This document shows positions 15,110-22,538 of a DNA stretch of 34,562 nt, in pieces. Source of the stretch: VAZQ01 sp050179645. Its GTDB lineage: Bacteria > Pseudomonadota > Alphaproteobacteria > Rhizobiales > Xanthobacteraceae. How positions within the stretch are numbered: position 1 is the stretch's first letter; each line of letters begins with the position of its first letter. The notes under the pieces are model-generated. The model did not search any database and was not told the DNA's origin. It was given only the letters and a program-made list of their open reading frames with translations. The translations under genes and the position numbers were made by a program. Where the stretch lies: positions 1-34,562 of the forward strand of contig JBFXEX010000060.1 in the NCBI GenBank assembly GCA_050179645.1, written 5' to 3'.

Positions 15110-16759
15110 GTGCCGACGTATCAGATGAAAGTCGAACAGGACGTCACCGTCACGATGCGCGACGGGGTGCGAATCTCGCTGTGCGTCTACCGGCCGGACG
15201 CCGAGGGGCGCTTTCCGGCGCTGTTTGCCGCCTCGCCCTATCAGTACGAGATGGACGACGTGCCGGCCTATCCGCTGTTTCTGTGGCGCGAGACCGGCCC
15301 GATCGAGTGGTATGTCGGGCAGGGCTACGTTTACATCCACGCCGACGTGCGCGGCGCCGGCCGCTCCGAAGGCGAGTTCGAGTTCATGGGACCGAACGAG
15401 CAGCAGGACTATGTCGAGTTGATCGCCTGGATCATCAAGCAGGACTGGAGCAACGGCCGCGTCGGCGGCATCGGCCAGTCGTACTACGCGATGGCGCAAT
15501 GGCTGATGGCGACCATGAACCCGCCGGGGCTGGCCTGCATCGTGCCTTACGACGGCCTGGTCGATCAGTATCGCGGCTCGAACTACCACGGCGGCATCTA
15601 CTGCAGCTACCGCTCGGTCTGGTACACGTCGCTGCGCGCCGACAATCAGCATCGCCTGGCCGGCCGGCACGGCCGTGCGCCGATGAAGCTCGATCTCGTC
15701 GGCGCCATTATCGAGCACTCGCTCGACGACGAGTTCTGGCGCGTGCGCTCGCCCTATTGGCGCCTCGACCAGATCAAGTGCCCGGTGCTGTCGGTCGGAC
15801 ACTGGGGCAAGATGGGCCTGCACCTGCGCGGCAACATCCTCGGCTACGAGGAGGTCAAGGCGCCGAAGAAGCTCGTGGTCACCGGCGCGCGCAACACGTT
15901 CGAAGCGCACCGGATGTTCGACGAGGTCGAGTTTCACGAGAAGGAGCTGCTGCCGTTCTACGACCTGCACCTCAAGGGCAAGAACAACGGCTTCATGGAA
16001 AGCGAGCCGGTGAAGATCTTCGTGCGCGGCGCCAATGTCTGGCGCGCGCAGGAGGAATGGCCGCCGAAGAACGCGGTGATAACTCCGTACTATCTGCGCA
16101 AGGGACCGTCGGGCAGCGTCACGTCGCTCAACGACGGCGGCCTCTCGGCCGAGGAGCCCACGGCGGACGAAGCACCGACGAGCTACACTTATCCGGACTG
16201 GCAATGGGTCAACGGTGTCGCCGTGATCGGGCCGGACGGCCGGGTCGACCCGCCACGGCGCGTACTGACCTTCACCAGCGCGCCGCTTGAGGCCGACCTC
16301 GAAGTGACCGGGCCGATCGTGCTCAAGCTGTTCGCCGCGTCGAGCGCGATCGACACCCAGTTCATCGTCAAGCTCACGGACCAGCACCCGCAGAATGCGG
16401 CGGCGCGTGCCAAGGGAGAACAGCCCGGCTTCACGCCGGTGTCGAAGGGCTGGCTCAAGGCTTCGCATCGCGAGAAGGACCCGCAGCGCTCGACGCCGAC
16501 GCGGCCGTTCTACACCCACACCAATCCGCAGCCGCTGACGCCCGGCGAAATCTACGAGTTCGACATCGAGGTGCTGCCGATCTCCTATGTATTCAAGCAG
16601 GGTCACCGCATCCGGCTCGAACTCGCCAACGGCGATTCGGGCGCGACCGACGGCGTGTTCTCGCACCCCTATCATCCCTCGCTGATGGGCACCGACACCA
16701 TCTATCACGATGGCGCCCGCGCCTCCTGCCTGCTGCTGCCGGTGATTCCGACCGGCTGA
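15110..16759 (+). CDS. CocE/NonD-family hydrolase (X-Pro dipeptidyl-peptidase-like acyl hydrolase)
   Basis: 549 aa. An alpha/beta-hydrolase domain (about 1-300) with a C-terminal beta-jelly-roll (about 310-549, 'ADLEVTGPIVLKLFAASSAIDTQFIVKLTD') is the architecture of cocaine esterase, glutaryl-7-ACA acylase and PepX. The start of the fold (VTVTMRDGVRISLCVYRPDAEGRFPALF) and ADVRGAGRSEGEF are family motifs. The nucleophile is Ser124 in GGIGQSYY. No signal peptide is seen. The start is GTG at 15110 with GGAGG at 15099-15103, spacing 6; a longer frame from 15011 has no ribosome site. It probably hydrolyses an ester or amide, perhaps the ligand of the divergent Bug protein. The exact substrate is unknown. 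Confidence 0.9.
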   Translation: MPTYQMKVEQDVTVTMRDGVRISLCVYRPDAEGRFPALFAASPYQYEMDDVPAYPLFLWRETGPIEWYVGQGYVYIHADVRGAGRSEGEFEFMGPNEQQDYVELIAWIIKQDWSNGRVGGIGQSYYAMAQWLMATMNPPGLACIVPYDGLVDQYRGSNYHGGIYCSYRSVWYTSLRADNQHRLAGRHGRAPMKLDLVGAIIEHSLDDEFWRVRSPYWRLDQIKCPVLSVGHWGKMGLHLRGNILGYEEVKAPKKLVVTGARNTFEAHRMFDEVEFHEKELLPFYDLHLKGKNNGFMESEPVKIFVRGANVWRAQEEWPPKNAVITPYYLRKGPSGSVTSLNDGGLSAEEPTADEAPTSYTYPDWQWVNGVAVIGPDGRVDPPRRVLTFTSAPLEADLEVTGPIVLKLFAASSAIDTQFIVKLTDQHPQNAAARAKGEQPGFTPVSKGWLKASHREKDPQRSTPTRPFYTHTNPQPLTPGEIYEFDIEVLPISYVFKQGHRIRLELANGDSGATDGVFSHPYHPSLMGTDTIYHDGARASCLLLPVIPTG

Positions 16760-16945
16760 CGTCGCACGCCGCGGCGCCAGACACATTGCCGCAGTCTGCG
16801 CCGGCAATTTCCGGCCGCGCCGCCGGGGCAAATGCGAACGGCAGTTTTGCAATGGATGCGAAGTGCGCGAAGATGCGCGTCGCAGCAGATGCGCGCATTC
16901 ACGATGCCGGCCGGGGGCGCACAACGAGCGAGCGGGAGGTGCAGC

Positions 16946-18286
16946 ATGGACACGAACCCGATGACGGCTCAGGCCGGGCGGCGGTCGCGGGTCGTGGTGA
17001 TCGGCGCGGGTTTCGGCGGCCTCTCGGTGGCCAAGGGCCTCGCCGGCTCGGCGTTCGACGTGACCGTGGTCGACCAGCACAATTACCACCTGTTTCAGCC
17101 GCTGCTCTATCAGGTCGCCACCGCCGGACTGTCGCCGGCCGACATCGCGTCGCCGATTCGCGCCATTCTGCGCGACGCGAAGAACATCACCGTGGTGCTG
17201 GCCAAGGTTTCGGGCGTCGACACCGTCAACAAGGACATCATCGCCGAAGGCCACCGGATACCGTTCGACGACCTGGTGATCGCCACCGGCGCCGAGCACG
17301 CCTATTTCGGCCATGACTGGGCATCGTATGCGCCGGGCCTGAAGACCATCGACGACGCCACCTATCTGCGGCGCTGCATCCTGCTGGCGTTCGAACGCGC
17401 CGAGACCGAGCCCGATCCCGCGGAGCGCCGCCGGCTGTTGAATTTCGTGGTGGTCGGCGGCGGGCCGACCGGCGTCGAGATGGCGGGCGCCATCGCCGAA
17501 CTCGCCAGGCGCGCGCTGGCGAAGGATTTCCGCTCGATCGATCCGCGCTCGACCCGCATCGTCCTGGTCGAAGCCGGGCCGCGGCTGCTGGCGTCGTTCG
17601 ATCCCTCGCTATCGGAAGCGGCCCGGCGCTCGCTCGAGCAACTGGGCGTTGAAGTCCGGCTCGGCGTCAGCGTCACGGACTGTGACTACGGCGGCGTCTT
17701 GCTCGGCGACGAGCGGATCGAGTCGCGGACCATCATGTGGGCGGCGGGCGTGAAGGCATCGCCGGCCGCCGAATGGCTGGGCGCCGATTGCGACCGCGCA
17801 GGCCGCGCCATCGTCAATGCCGATCTATCGGTGCCGCGGCACCCCAATATCTTCGTCCTCGGCGACGCCGCGCACGCGCTCGGAAAAGACGGCGACCTGC
17901 TGCCCGGGGTCGCGCCGGTGGCCAAGCAGCAGGGGCAATATATCGCCCGTCTCTTGCTGGCGCGCGCGCGCGGCAAGAACCTGCCGCCATTCCGCTATCG
18001 CGATTTCGGTTCGCTGGCGACGATCGGCCGCAAGCGCGCAGTGGCGCAGATTGGCAAGCTCAAACTCAGCGGCTTCATCGCCTGGGTGCTGTGGAGCGTG
18101 GCTCACATCTATTTCCTGATCGGCTTCCGCAACCGCCTGATCGTGGCGATGAACTGGATGTGGAACTACCTCACCTTCCAGCGCGGGACGCGCCTGATCA
18201 CCGGCATGTCGGGTTCGCGTCTGCCGGCAGCACCGGATGTCGACGGCGCGCCGCTCGCGGACGCTCGGATCGGCGCCGGACGATAG
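16946..18286 (+). CDS. ndh: Type II NADH:quinone oxidoreductase (NDH-2)
   Basis: 446 aa. The FAD dinucleotide fold VVVIGAGFGGLSVAKGL lies near residue 14, followed by the NDH-2 signature HNYHLFQPLLYQVATAGLSP. A second NADH-binding GxGxxG follows (VVVGGGPTGVEMAGAIAEL), then VFVLGDAAH-type FAD closure and VAPVAKQQGQYIA, the quinone-site region. The C-terminal amphipathic/hydrophobic stretch (GFIAWVLWSVAHIYFLIGFRNR) fits membrane attachment. The enzyme oxidises NADH to reduce quinone without pumping ions. ATG at 16946 is supported by GGGAGG at 16934-16939. It precedes the antiporter operon on the same strand by 316 bp, a gap long enough for a separate promoter. Confidence 0.93.
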   Translation: MDTNPMTAQAGRRSRVVVIGAGFGGLSVAKGLAGSAFDVTVVDQHNYHLFQPLLYQVATAGLSPADIASPIRAILRDAKNITVVLAKVSGVDTVNKDIIAEGHRIPFDDLVIATGAEHAYFGHDWASYAPGLKTIDDATYLRRCILLAFERAETEPDPAERRRLLNFVVVGGGPTGVEMAGAIAELARRALAKDFRSIDPRSTRIVLVEAGPRLLASFDPSLSEAARRSLEQLGVEVRLGVSVTDCDYGGVLLGDERIESRTIMWAAGVKASPAAEWLGADCDRAGRAIVNADLSVPRHPNIFVLGDAAHALGKDGDLLPGVAPVAKQQGQYIARLLLARARGKNLPPFRYRDFGSLATIGRKRAVAQIGKLKLSGFIAWVLWSVAHIYFLIGFRNRLIVAMNWMWNYLTFQRGTRLITGMSGSRLPAAPDVDGAPLADARIGAGR

Positions 18287-18602
18287 CCGCGTCCAAGGCT
18301 CGGTTCTGCGATCTTTTCCGGCGGTGCTTGACCGTCGCCGCCGGCCTGAGCATGAATGAGTTCCCACGGCACGCGCTCGGGGAAAAACTGCGACCGATCG
18401 TCCCTGTGGGACAAATGCTCTAATCCGAACGGATCGATCGCGCTGGAGTCGTCGGAGAATTTTCGCAAGGGGGATGGTCGTCTGATAGAGTGCTTGGCCG
18501 CCGCCGCAGAGGCGCGGTAAGAACACCGGGGATGCGCGCGACGGCGAGCGGGTTCGCGGAACCCTCTGCCTGCCAGCCAAGCGCAAGACGACGGACGGAG
18601 CG
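18287..18602. promoter_or_regulatory. Intergenic region before the antiporter operon
   Basis: 316 bp with no convincing gene. It holds a 13-nt dyad, GTCCC-TGT-GGGAC (18400-18412), and a short GGGTT-CGCGG-AACCC hairpin about 50 bp before the mrpE start. Lower G+C than the genes around 18440-18490 suggests the promoter of the antiporter operon lies there, but I cannot place -35/-10 boxes reliably. Confidence 0.4.
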
Positions 18603-19076
18603 ATGCGGTATTTCAGTCTGGCAAGCTTCCTATTCGTTTTCTGGATTGCGCTGTCGGGACACTACACGCCGATGCTGATCGGCGCCGGGGCCGCGTGTAC
18701 GGCGATCTGCGTGCTGGCAGCGATCCGGATGCGGGCCGCCGACGCCGAGGGACACCCGGTCGAATTGTTTCGAGGCGCACTGACATATTTCCCCTGGCTT
18801 GCCGTCGAGATCGCCAAGTCGGCCTGGACCGTCACCAGGATCATTCTGCATCCGCGGCTGCCAATCTCGCCCACCATGACCGTGGTCCGAGCAAGCCAGC
18901 GGAGCCGCGCGGGCGTCGCAACCTACGCCAACTCGATCACGCTCACGCCCGGCACCCTGACGGTCGCAGTCGCAGGCAACGAACTCACCGTGCATGCGCT
19001 GACCAAGGCCGGGGCCGACGATCTCGAAGGCGGCGGAATGAACCGGCGCGTCAACGAATTCGAGGGCACGGACTGA
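18603..19076 (+). CDS. mrpE: Mrp/Mnh-type cation:proton antiporter subunit E
   Basis: 157 aa. Two hydrophobic spans near the N-terminus (FLFVFWIALSGHYTPMLIGAGAACTAICVLAA), then the family core FPWLAVEIAKSAWTVTRIILHP and ANSITLTPGTLTVAV...LTVHALTKAG, which is diagnostic for MrpE/MbhA. It is an inner-membrane assembly subunit of the multisubunit Na+(K+)/H+ antiporter. It is the first gene of a ten-gene operon in which every following junction overlaps or nearly overlaps. GGAG precedes the ATG very closely (2 nt), so initiation may be weak, or a more distant purine-rich stretch may be used. Confidence 0.93.
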   Translation: MRYFSLASFLFVFWIALSGHYTPMLIGAGAACTAICVLAAIRMRAADAEGHPVELFRGALTYFPWLAVEIAKSAWTVTRIILHPRLPISPTMTVVRASQRSRAGVATYANSITLTPGTLTVAVAGNELTVHALTKAGADDLEGGGMNRRVNEFEGTD

Positions 19077-19357
19077 TGTTTGTCGCCGCAGCCGTTGCCA
19101 TCCTGGTCGCTCTTGCGCTCGCCATTACGCGCGCCATCAAGGGGCCGACCGTGTTCGACCGCGTGCTTGCGGGCAACACTGTCGGCACCCTGGCCATCAT
19201 GTTGCTCGCCGTGGTCGGGTTCCTCACCGGGCGCCCCGAGTTCCTGGACATCGGCCTGACCTACGGCCTTCTCAACCTTATCGGCACCCTCACCGTGCTG
19301 AAATTCTTTCGCCACGGCGATCTCGCCTACGATGTCGACGCGGAGTCCGGGTCGTGA
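19076..19357 (+). CDS. mrpF: Mrp-type cation:proton antiporter subunit F
   Basis: 93 aa, three membrane spans. The motif GPTVFDRVLAGNTVGTLAIMLLAV matches the MrpF/PhaF signature (usually GP..pDRvvAlD). Asp28 of the DR motif is present, but the second conserved acidic position appears as Asn34 here. The LTYGLLNLIGTLTVLKFFRHGD end is typical. The ATG shares its A with the TGA of mrpE. It is a small membrane subunit of the antiporter complex, equivalent to MbhB of archaeal membrane-bound hydrogenases. Confidence 0.92.
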   Translation: MFVAAAVAILVALALAITRAIKGPTVFDRVLAGNTVGTLAIMLLAVVGFLTGRPEFLDIGLTYGLLNLIGTLTVLKFFRHGDLAYDVDAESGS

Positions 19358-19716
19358 GCACGGCAATCGACCTTGCGAGCTGGGCGTTGATTTTGTCCGG
19401 GTCGTTCTTCACGGTGGTCGGAGCGTTCGGGCTCGTGCGGATGCCAGAGATCTTCACGCGGATACATGCCGCAAGCGTCACCGACACCATTGGCGTCGGT
19501 CTGCTCATCATGGGCATGGGTCTGCAGGCGGGCTTCACCCTGGTGACGCTGAAGCTGGCATTCCTGCTGGCGCTCTTTGTTTTCACTACGCCTGTCGTGA
19601 CGCATGCGCTCGCACAGGCCTGCCTGCATGAAGGCGTCGAGCCGATGCTGGCGGAAGACCGCAGCGGCAGCGCCCGTCCGAAGGCAGGCAGTTCGGAAGA
19701 CGGGAGGCAGCCATAG
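19354..19716 (+). CDS. mrpG: Mrp-type cation:proton antiporter subunit G
   Basis: 120 aa with GTG start (GTGA overlap with the mrpF stop). The protein has three spans and the characteristic VVGAFGLVRMPEIFTRIHAASVTDTIGVGLLIMG, followed by TPVVTHALAQA. These are signatures of MrpG/MbhC. The C-terminal 25 residues are hydrophilic and variable. It is a structural membrane subunit of the antiporter. Its TAG overlaps an ATA codon that is the best-placed initiation codon of the next gene. Confidence 0.93.
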   Translation: MSTAIDLASWALILSGSFFTVVGAFGLVRMPEIFTRIHAASVTDTIGVGLLIMGMGLQAGFTLVTLKLAFLLALFVFTTPVVTHALAQACLHEGVEPMLAEDRSGSARPKAGSSEDGRQP

Positions 19717-20270
19717 AAGTCGTCATCAACGCGGCTTTGCTGACGATGCTCGGCGTCGTGACGGTCGCCATCGTTCGACAGCGCAGCCTGTTCGGCATCG
19801 TCATCCTTGCCAGCATTTACAGCTTCCTGATGGCGAGCGTCATGATCGTGCTCGATGCCGTGGACGTTGCCATGACCGAAGCTTCCGTCGGCGCCGGCAT
19901 GTCCACGGTGATCCTGCTCGCCACCCTGCACCTCGTGAAGACCACCGAAATTCAGTCGGCTTTCCTTCGCCCTCTGCCGTTGTTCGTGTCTCTTGTCACC
20001 GGTGCTTGCCTGATCTGGGGCACGCTTGTCTTTCCACCGTTCGGTACGCCCGACGCCGTCATTCACCAGCACGTCGCTCCCCGCTACATCGGCGATACGA
20101 TCAAGGAAACCAGTGTTCCCAACGCCGTCACCGCGGTACTGGCGGATTATCGAAGCTTCGATACGCTCGGCGAGACCACCGTGATCTTCACCGCCGGCAT
20201 CGGCGTGATGCTGCTTCTGCGCGGCGCTCGCGGACGGCGTCGCGGGGGGCGGGAGAAGACCCCGTCATGA
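19713..20270 (+). CDS. Detached MrpA C-terminal module (MbhD/MbhE-like, DUF4040)
   Basis: 185 aa if translation begins at ATA (19713), 177 aa from TTG (19737), 174 aa from ATG (19746). The first half (LLTMLGVVTVAIVRQRSLFGIVILASIYSF, VAMTEASVGAGMSTVILLATL) is the DUF4040/MbhD domain. The second half (PNAVTAVLADYRSFDTLGETTVIFTAGIGVMLLLRG) is MbhE. In standard Mrp these form the C-terminus of MrpA; here they are a stand-alone protein, as in archaeal Mbh. GGGAGG lies 5 nt before the ATA, whose ATAG overlap with the mrpG stop mirrors the ATGA and GTGA overlaps of the rest of the operon. The TTG and ATG have no ribosome site, so ATA is preferred, with moderate confidence. Confidence 0.88.
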   Translation: MEVVINAALLTMLGVVTVAIVRQRSLFGIVILASIYSFLMASVMIVLDAVDVAMTEASVGAGMSTVILLATLHLVKTTEIQSAFLRPLPLFVSLVTGACLIWGTLVFPPFGTPDAVIHQHVAPRYIGDTIKETSVPNAVTAVLADYRSFDTLGETTVIFTAGIGVMLLLRGARGRRRGGREKTPS

Positions 20271-20686
20271 ACCTCGATCTCATCCTCCGGGTCGGCACCA
20301 AGCTCATTCTGCCGTTCATTCTGATGTTCGCGCTCTATGTCCAGTTCCATGGCGAATACGGGCCTGGCGGCGGTTTCCAGGCCGGCGTCATCGCGGCGGG
20401 CATGGTCATCCTGCTCGCCATCACGTTCGGCCTTAATGCCGCCCATCGCATCGCGCCGCAGAAGCTGGTCGAACGAATGATTCCGCTTGGCGTCCTGATT
20501 TACGCGGGCACCGGCGTTGCCGGCATGGTCTTGGGGCTGAACTACCTCGACTACTCCGCCTTTGCCCGCAACTCCGCCAGCGGACATGTCCTCGGCATCT
20601 TCCTGGTCGAAGCCGGCGTTCTGGTGACCGTGTCGGGCACCATGGTCGCGTTGTTCTACGCCTTCGTGGAGCGCAAGCGCCAATGA
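20267..20686 (+). CDS. mrpB: Mrp-type cation:proton antiporter subunit B (MnhB domain)
   Basis: 139 aa, four membrane spans. PFILMFALYVQFHGEYGPGGGFQAGVIAAGMVIL is the diagnostic MnhB sequence, and VSGTMVALFYAFVERK closes the protein. It equals MbhF. ATG overlaps the preceding TGA, and its own TGA overlaps mrpC. It is part of the membrane core of the antiporter; its catalytic contribution is indirect. Confidence 0.94.
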   Translation: MNLDLILRVGTKLILPFILMFALYVQFHGEYGPGGGFQAGVIAAGMVILLAITFGLNAAHRIAPQKLVERMIPLGVLIYAGTGVAGMVLGLNYLDYSAFARNSASGHVLGIFLVEAGVLVTVSGTMVALFYAFVERKRQ

Positions 20687-21048
20687 CGACGCTGCGGACG
20701 CTCTTCGAGCACTACAACTATGTGGTCACCATCTTCCTGATGATGACCGGCCTCTACATCGTCGTTGCCCGCGGCAACATGGTGAAGAAGCTCATCGGGC
20801 TGTCGATCTTCCAGACTTCGGTCTATCTGCTCTACATCGGGCCCGCAAAAATCGTCGGCGGCACGGCCCCTATCATCGATCCCGCCTATACCCTCTACTC
20901 AAACCCGCTGCCGCACGTCCTCATCCTGACCGCGATCGTGGTCGGCGTCGCGACCCTGGCCCTCGGTCTGGCGCTCGTCGTCCGCATCAACGAGGCGTAC
21001 GGCACGATCGAGGAGGAGGAGATATTTGAGAAGGATCCCGAGTCATGA
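20683..21048 (+). CDS. mrpC: Mrp-type cation:proton antiporter subunit C (NuoK-like)
   Basis: 121 aa, three spans, NuoK-related. MMTGLYIVVARGNMVKKLIGLSIFQTSVYLLYI and DPLPHVLILTAIVVGVATLALGLALVVRI-like sequence (here NPLPHVLILTAIVVGVATLAL) are the MrpC/MnhC signature. The C-terminal tail is very acidic (EEEEIFEKDPES). It forms a proton-transfer element next to MrpD. Start and stop overlap neighbours by 4 nt. Confidence 0.94.
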   Translation: MTTLRTLFEHYNYVVTIFLMMTGLYIVVARGNMVKKLIGLSIFQTSVYLLYIGPAKIVGGTAPIIDPAYTLYSNPLPHVLILTAIVVGVATLALGLALVVRINEAYGTIEEEEIFEKDPES

Positions 21049-22538
21049 CCGCGCTGGCGGCGCATTTTCCCGCTTTGCAGGTCGTGATACCGCTGCTCGG
21101 ATCGGTACTCGTGGCATTCATGCGCCGCGGCCAGGTGGCTTTTGCGATCACGCTGATCGTGAGCTGGCTCATGCCGCTCATTGCCGGCGCCATGCTCTGG
21201 CAGGTGATGCAGACCGGACCGATCTCCTATGCGCTCGGCGGCTGGGAGCCGCCGTGGGGCATCGAATACCGGGTCGATCTGCTGAGCGGTTTCATCCTCG
21301 TGCTGGTTTCGGCGATCGGAGCCGTAACCATCCCTTTTGCCTATCGGTCCGTCGCGTCGGAAATTCCTGCGAGCAAGCGGGCATGGTTCTACTGCATGTA
21401 CCTGCTCTGCCTGACCGGCCTGCTTGGCATCGTGATCACCGGCGACGCGTTCAACGCCTTCGTGTTTCTCGAAATATCGTCGCTCGCGACCTATGTGCTG
21501 ATCGCCCTCGGCCGTGACCGGCGGGCGCTGCTCGCCGCGTTCCAGTATCTGATCGTTGGAACGATCGGGGCGACACTCTACGTCATCGGCGTCGGCTTTC
21601 TTTATCTCCTCACCGGAAGCCTGAACATGGTCGACATAGCGGCCCGGCTGGGGACTGCCTGGGGCGACCAGTCGCGCGCTATCATCGCGGCGCTCGCTTT
21701 CATCACCGTCGGCGTGAGCATGAAGCTCGCGCTGTTCCCACTGCACGCGTGGCTGCCAAACGCCTATGCGTATGCGCCCTCCTGGGTAACCGCATTTCTC
21801 TCTGCAACCGCGACCAAGGTCGCGATCTACCTGCTGATACGATACTACTTCTCGGTCTTCGGCGTCGCGATCGATTTCAATGCGCTGCCGATCGCCGAGA
21901 TCATCGTGGTGCTTTCGGTCGCCGCCATGCTGATCGCCTCGCTGATCGCGGTGTTCGAGAGCAATTTGAAACGCATGCTGGCGTACTCGTCCGTGGCACA
22001 GATCGGCTACATCACGCTCGGCATCGGGCTTGCCGACCAGGCAGGCCTGACCGGCGGTCTCGTCCACATCGTCAATCATGCAATAATGAAAGCGGCGCTG
22101 TTTCTCGCGGCCGGCGCGATCGTCTACCGAATCGGTACGGTACAGATCGCCGACCTCGCCGGTATCGGCCGCAAGATGCCGATCACCATGGTTGCCCTTA
22201 CCATCGCGGGCTTCGGGCTCATCGGCACGCCTGGCACGGCCGGGTTTATCTCGAAATGGTACCTCTCCGTCGGCGCACTGGACAAAGGCTGGTGGCCGCT
22301 GGTGTTCGTCATTGTGGCAAGTTCGCTGCTCGCGCTGATCTATGTCGGCCGCATCGTCGAGGTTGCCTGGATGCGCGAACCCGTGCCGGCGATCGCGGAA
22401 GCGCGCGACCCGCCGCCGTCCATGCTGCTTCCGGTCGTCGTGCTGGCCGCCGCGACCATCTATTTCGGCATCGATACCGAATGGAGCGTGGGCATCGCCG
22501 ATGCCGTCGCCAAGGCTTTGCTCGGGGGGATGCGATGA
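21045..22538 (+). CDS. mrpD: Mrp-type antiporter subunit D, proton-channel subunit 1
   Basis: 497 aa with about 14 hydrophobic spans; NuoN/NuoM/MrpD superfamily. The ion-path residues are present: Glu143 in TM5 (FVFLEISSLATYV), Lys227 in TM7 (SMKLALFPLHAWLP) and Lys258 in TM8 (SATATKVAIYLL). The conserved ENLKRMLAYSS-type bend appears as ESNLKRMLAYSSVAQIGY. It corresponds to MrpD/MbhH. The inner-membrane protein exchanges protons for Na+ or K+ as part of the complex. ATGA overlaps at both ends. Confidence 0.94.
   Translation: MTALAAHFPALQVVIPLLGSVLVAFMRRGQVAFAITLIVSWLMPLIAGAMLWQVMQTGPISYALGGWEPPWGIEYRVDLLSGFILVLVSAIGAVTIPFAYRSVASEIPASKRAWFYCMYLLCLTGLLGIVITGDAFNAFVFLEISSLATYVLIALGRDRRALLAAFQYLIVGTIGATLYVIGVGFLYLLTGSLNMVDIAARLGTAWGDQSRAIIAALAFITVGVSMKLALFPLHAWLPNAYAYAPSWVTAFLSATATKVAIYLLIRYYFSVFGVAIDFNALPIAEIIVVLSVAAMLIASLIAVFESNLKRMLAYSSVAQIGYITLGIGLADQAGLTGGLVHIVNHAIMKAALFLAAGAIVYRIGTVQIADLAGIGRKMPITMVALTIAGFGLIGTPGTAGFISKWYLSVGALDKGWWPLVFVIVASSLLALIYVGRIVEVAWMREPVPAIAEARDPPPSMLLPVVVLAAATIYFGIDTEWSVGIADAVAKALLGGMR

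Noticed and set aside
15080..17314. A 744-codon minus-strand open frame opposite the CocE hydrolase and ndh
   Set aside because: Crosses two supported genes and the gap between them, no domain, no start context.
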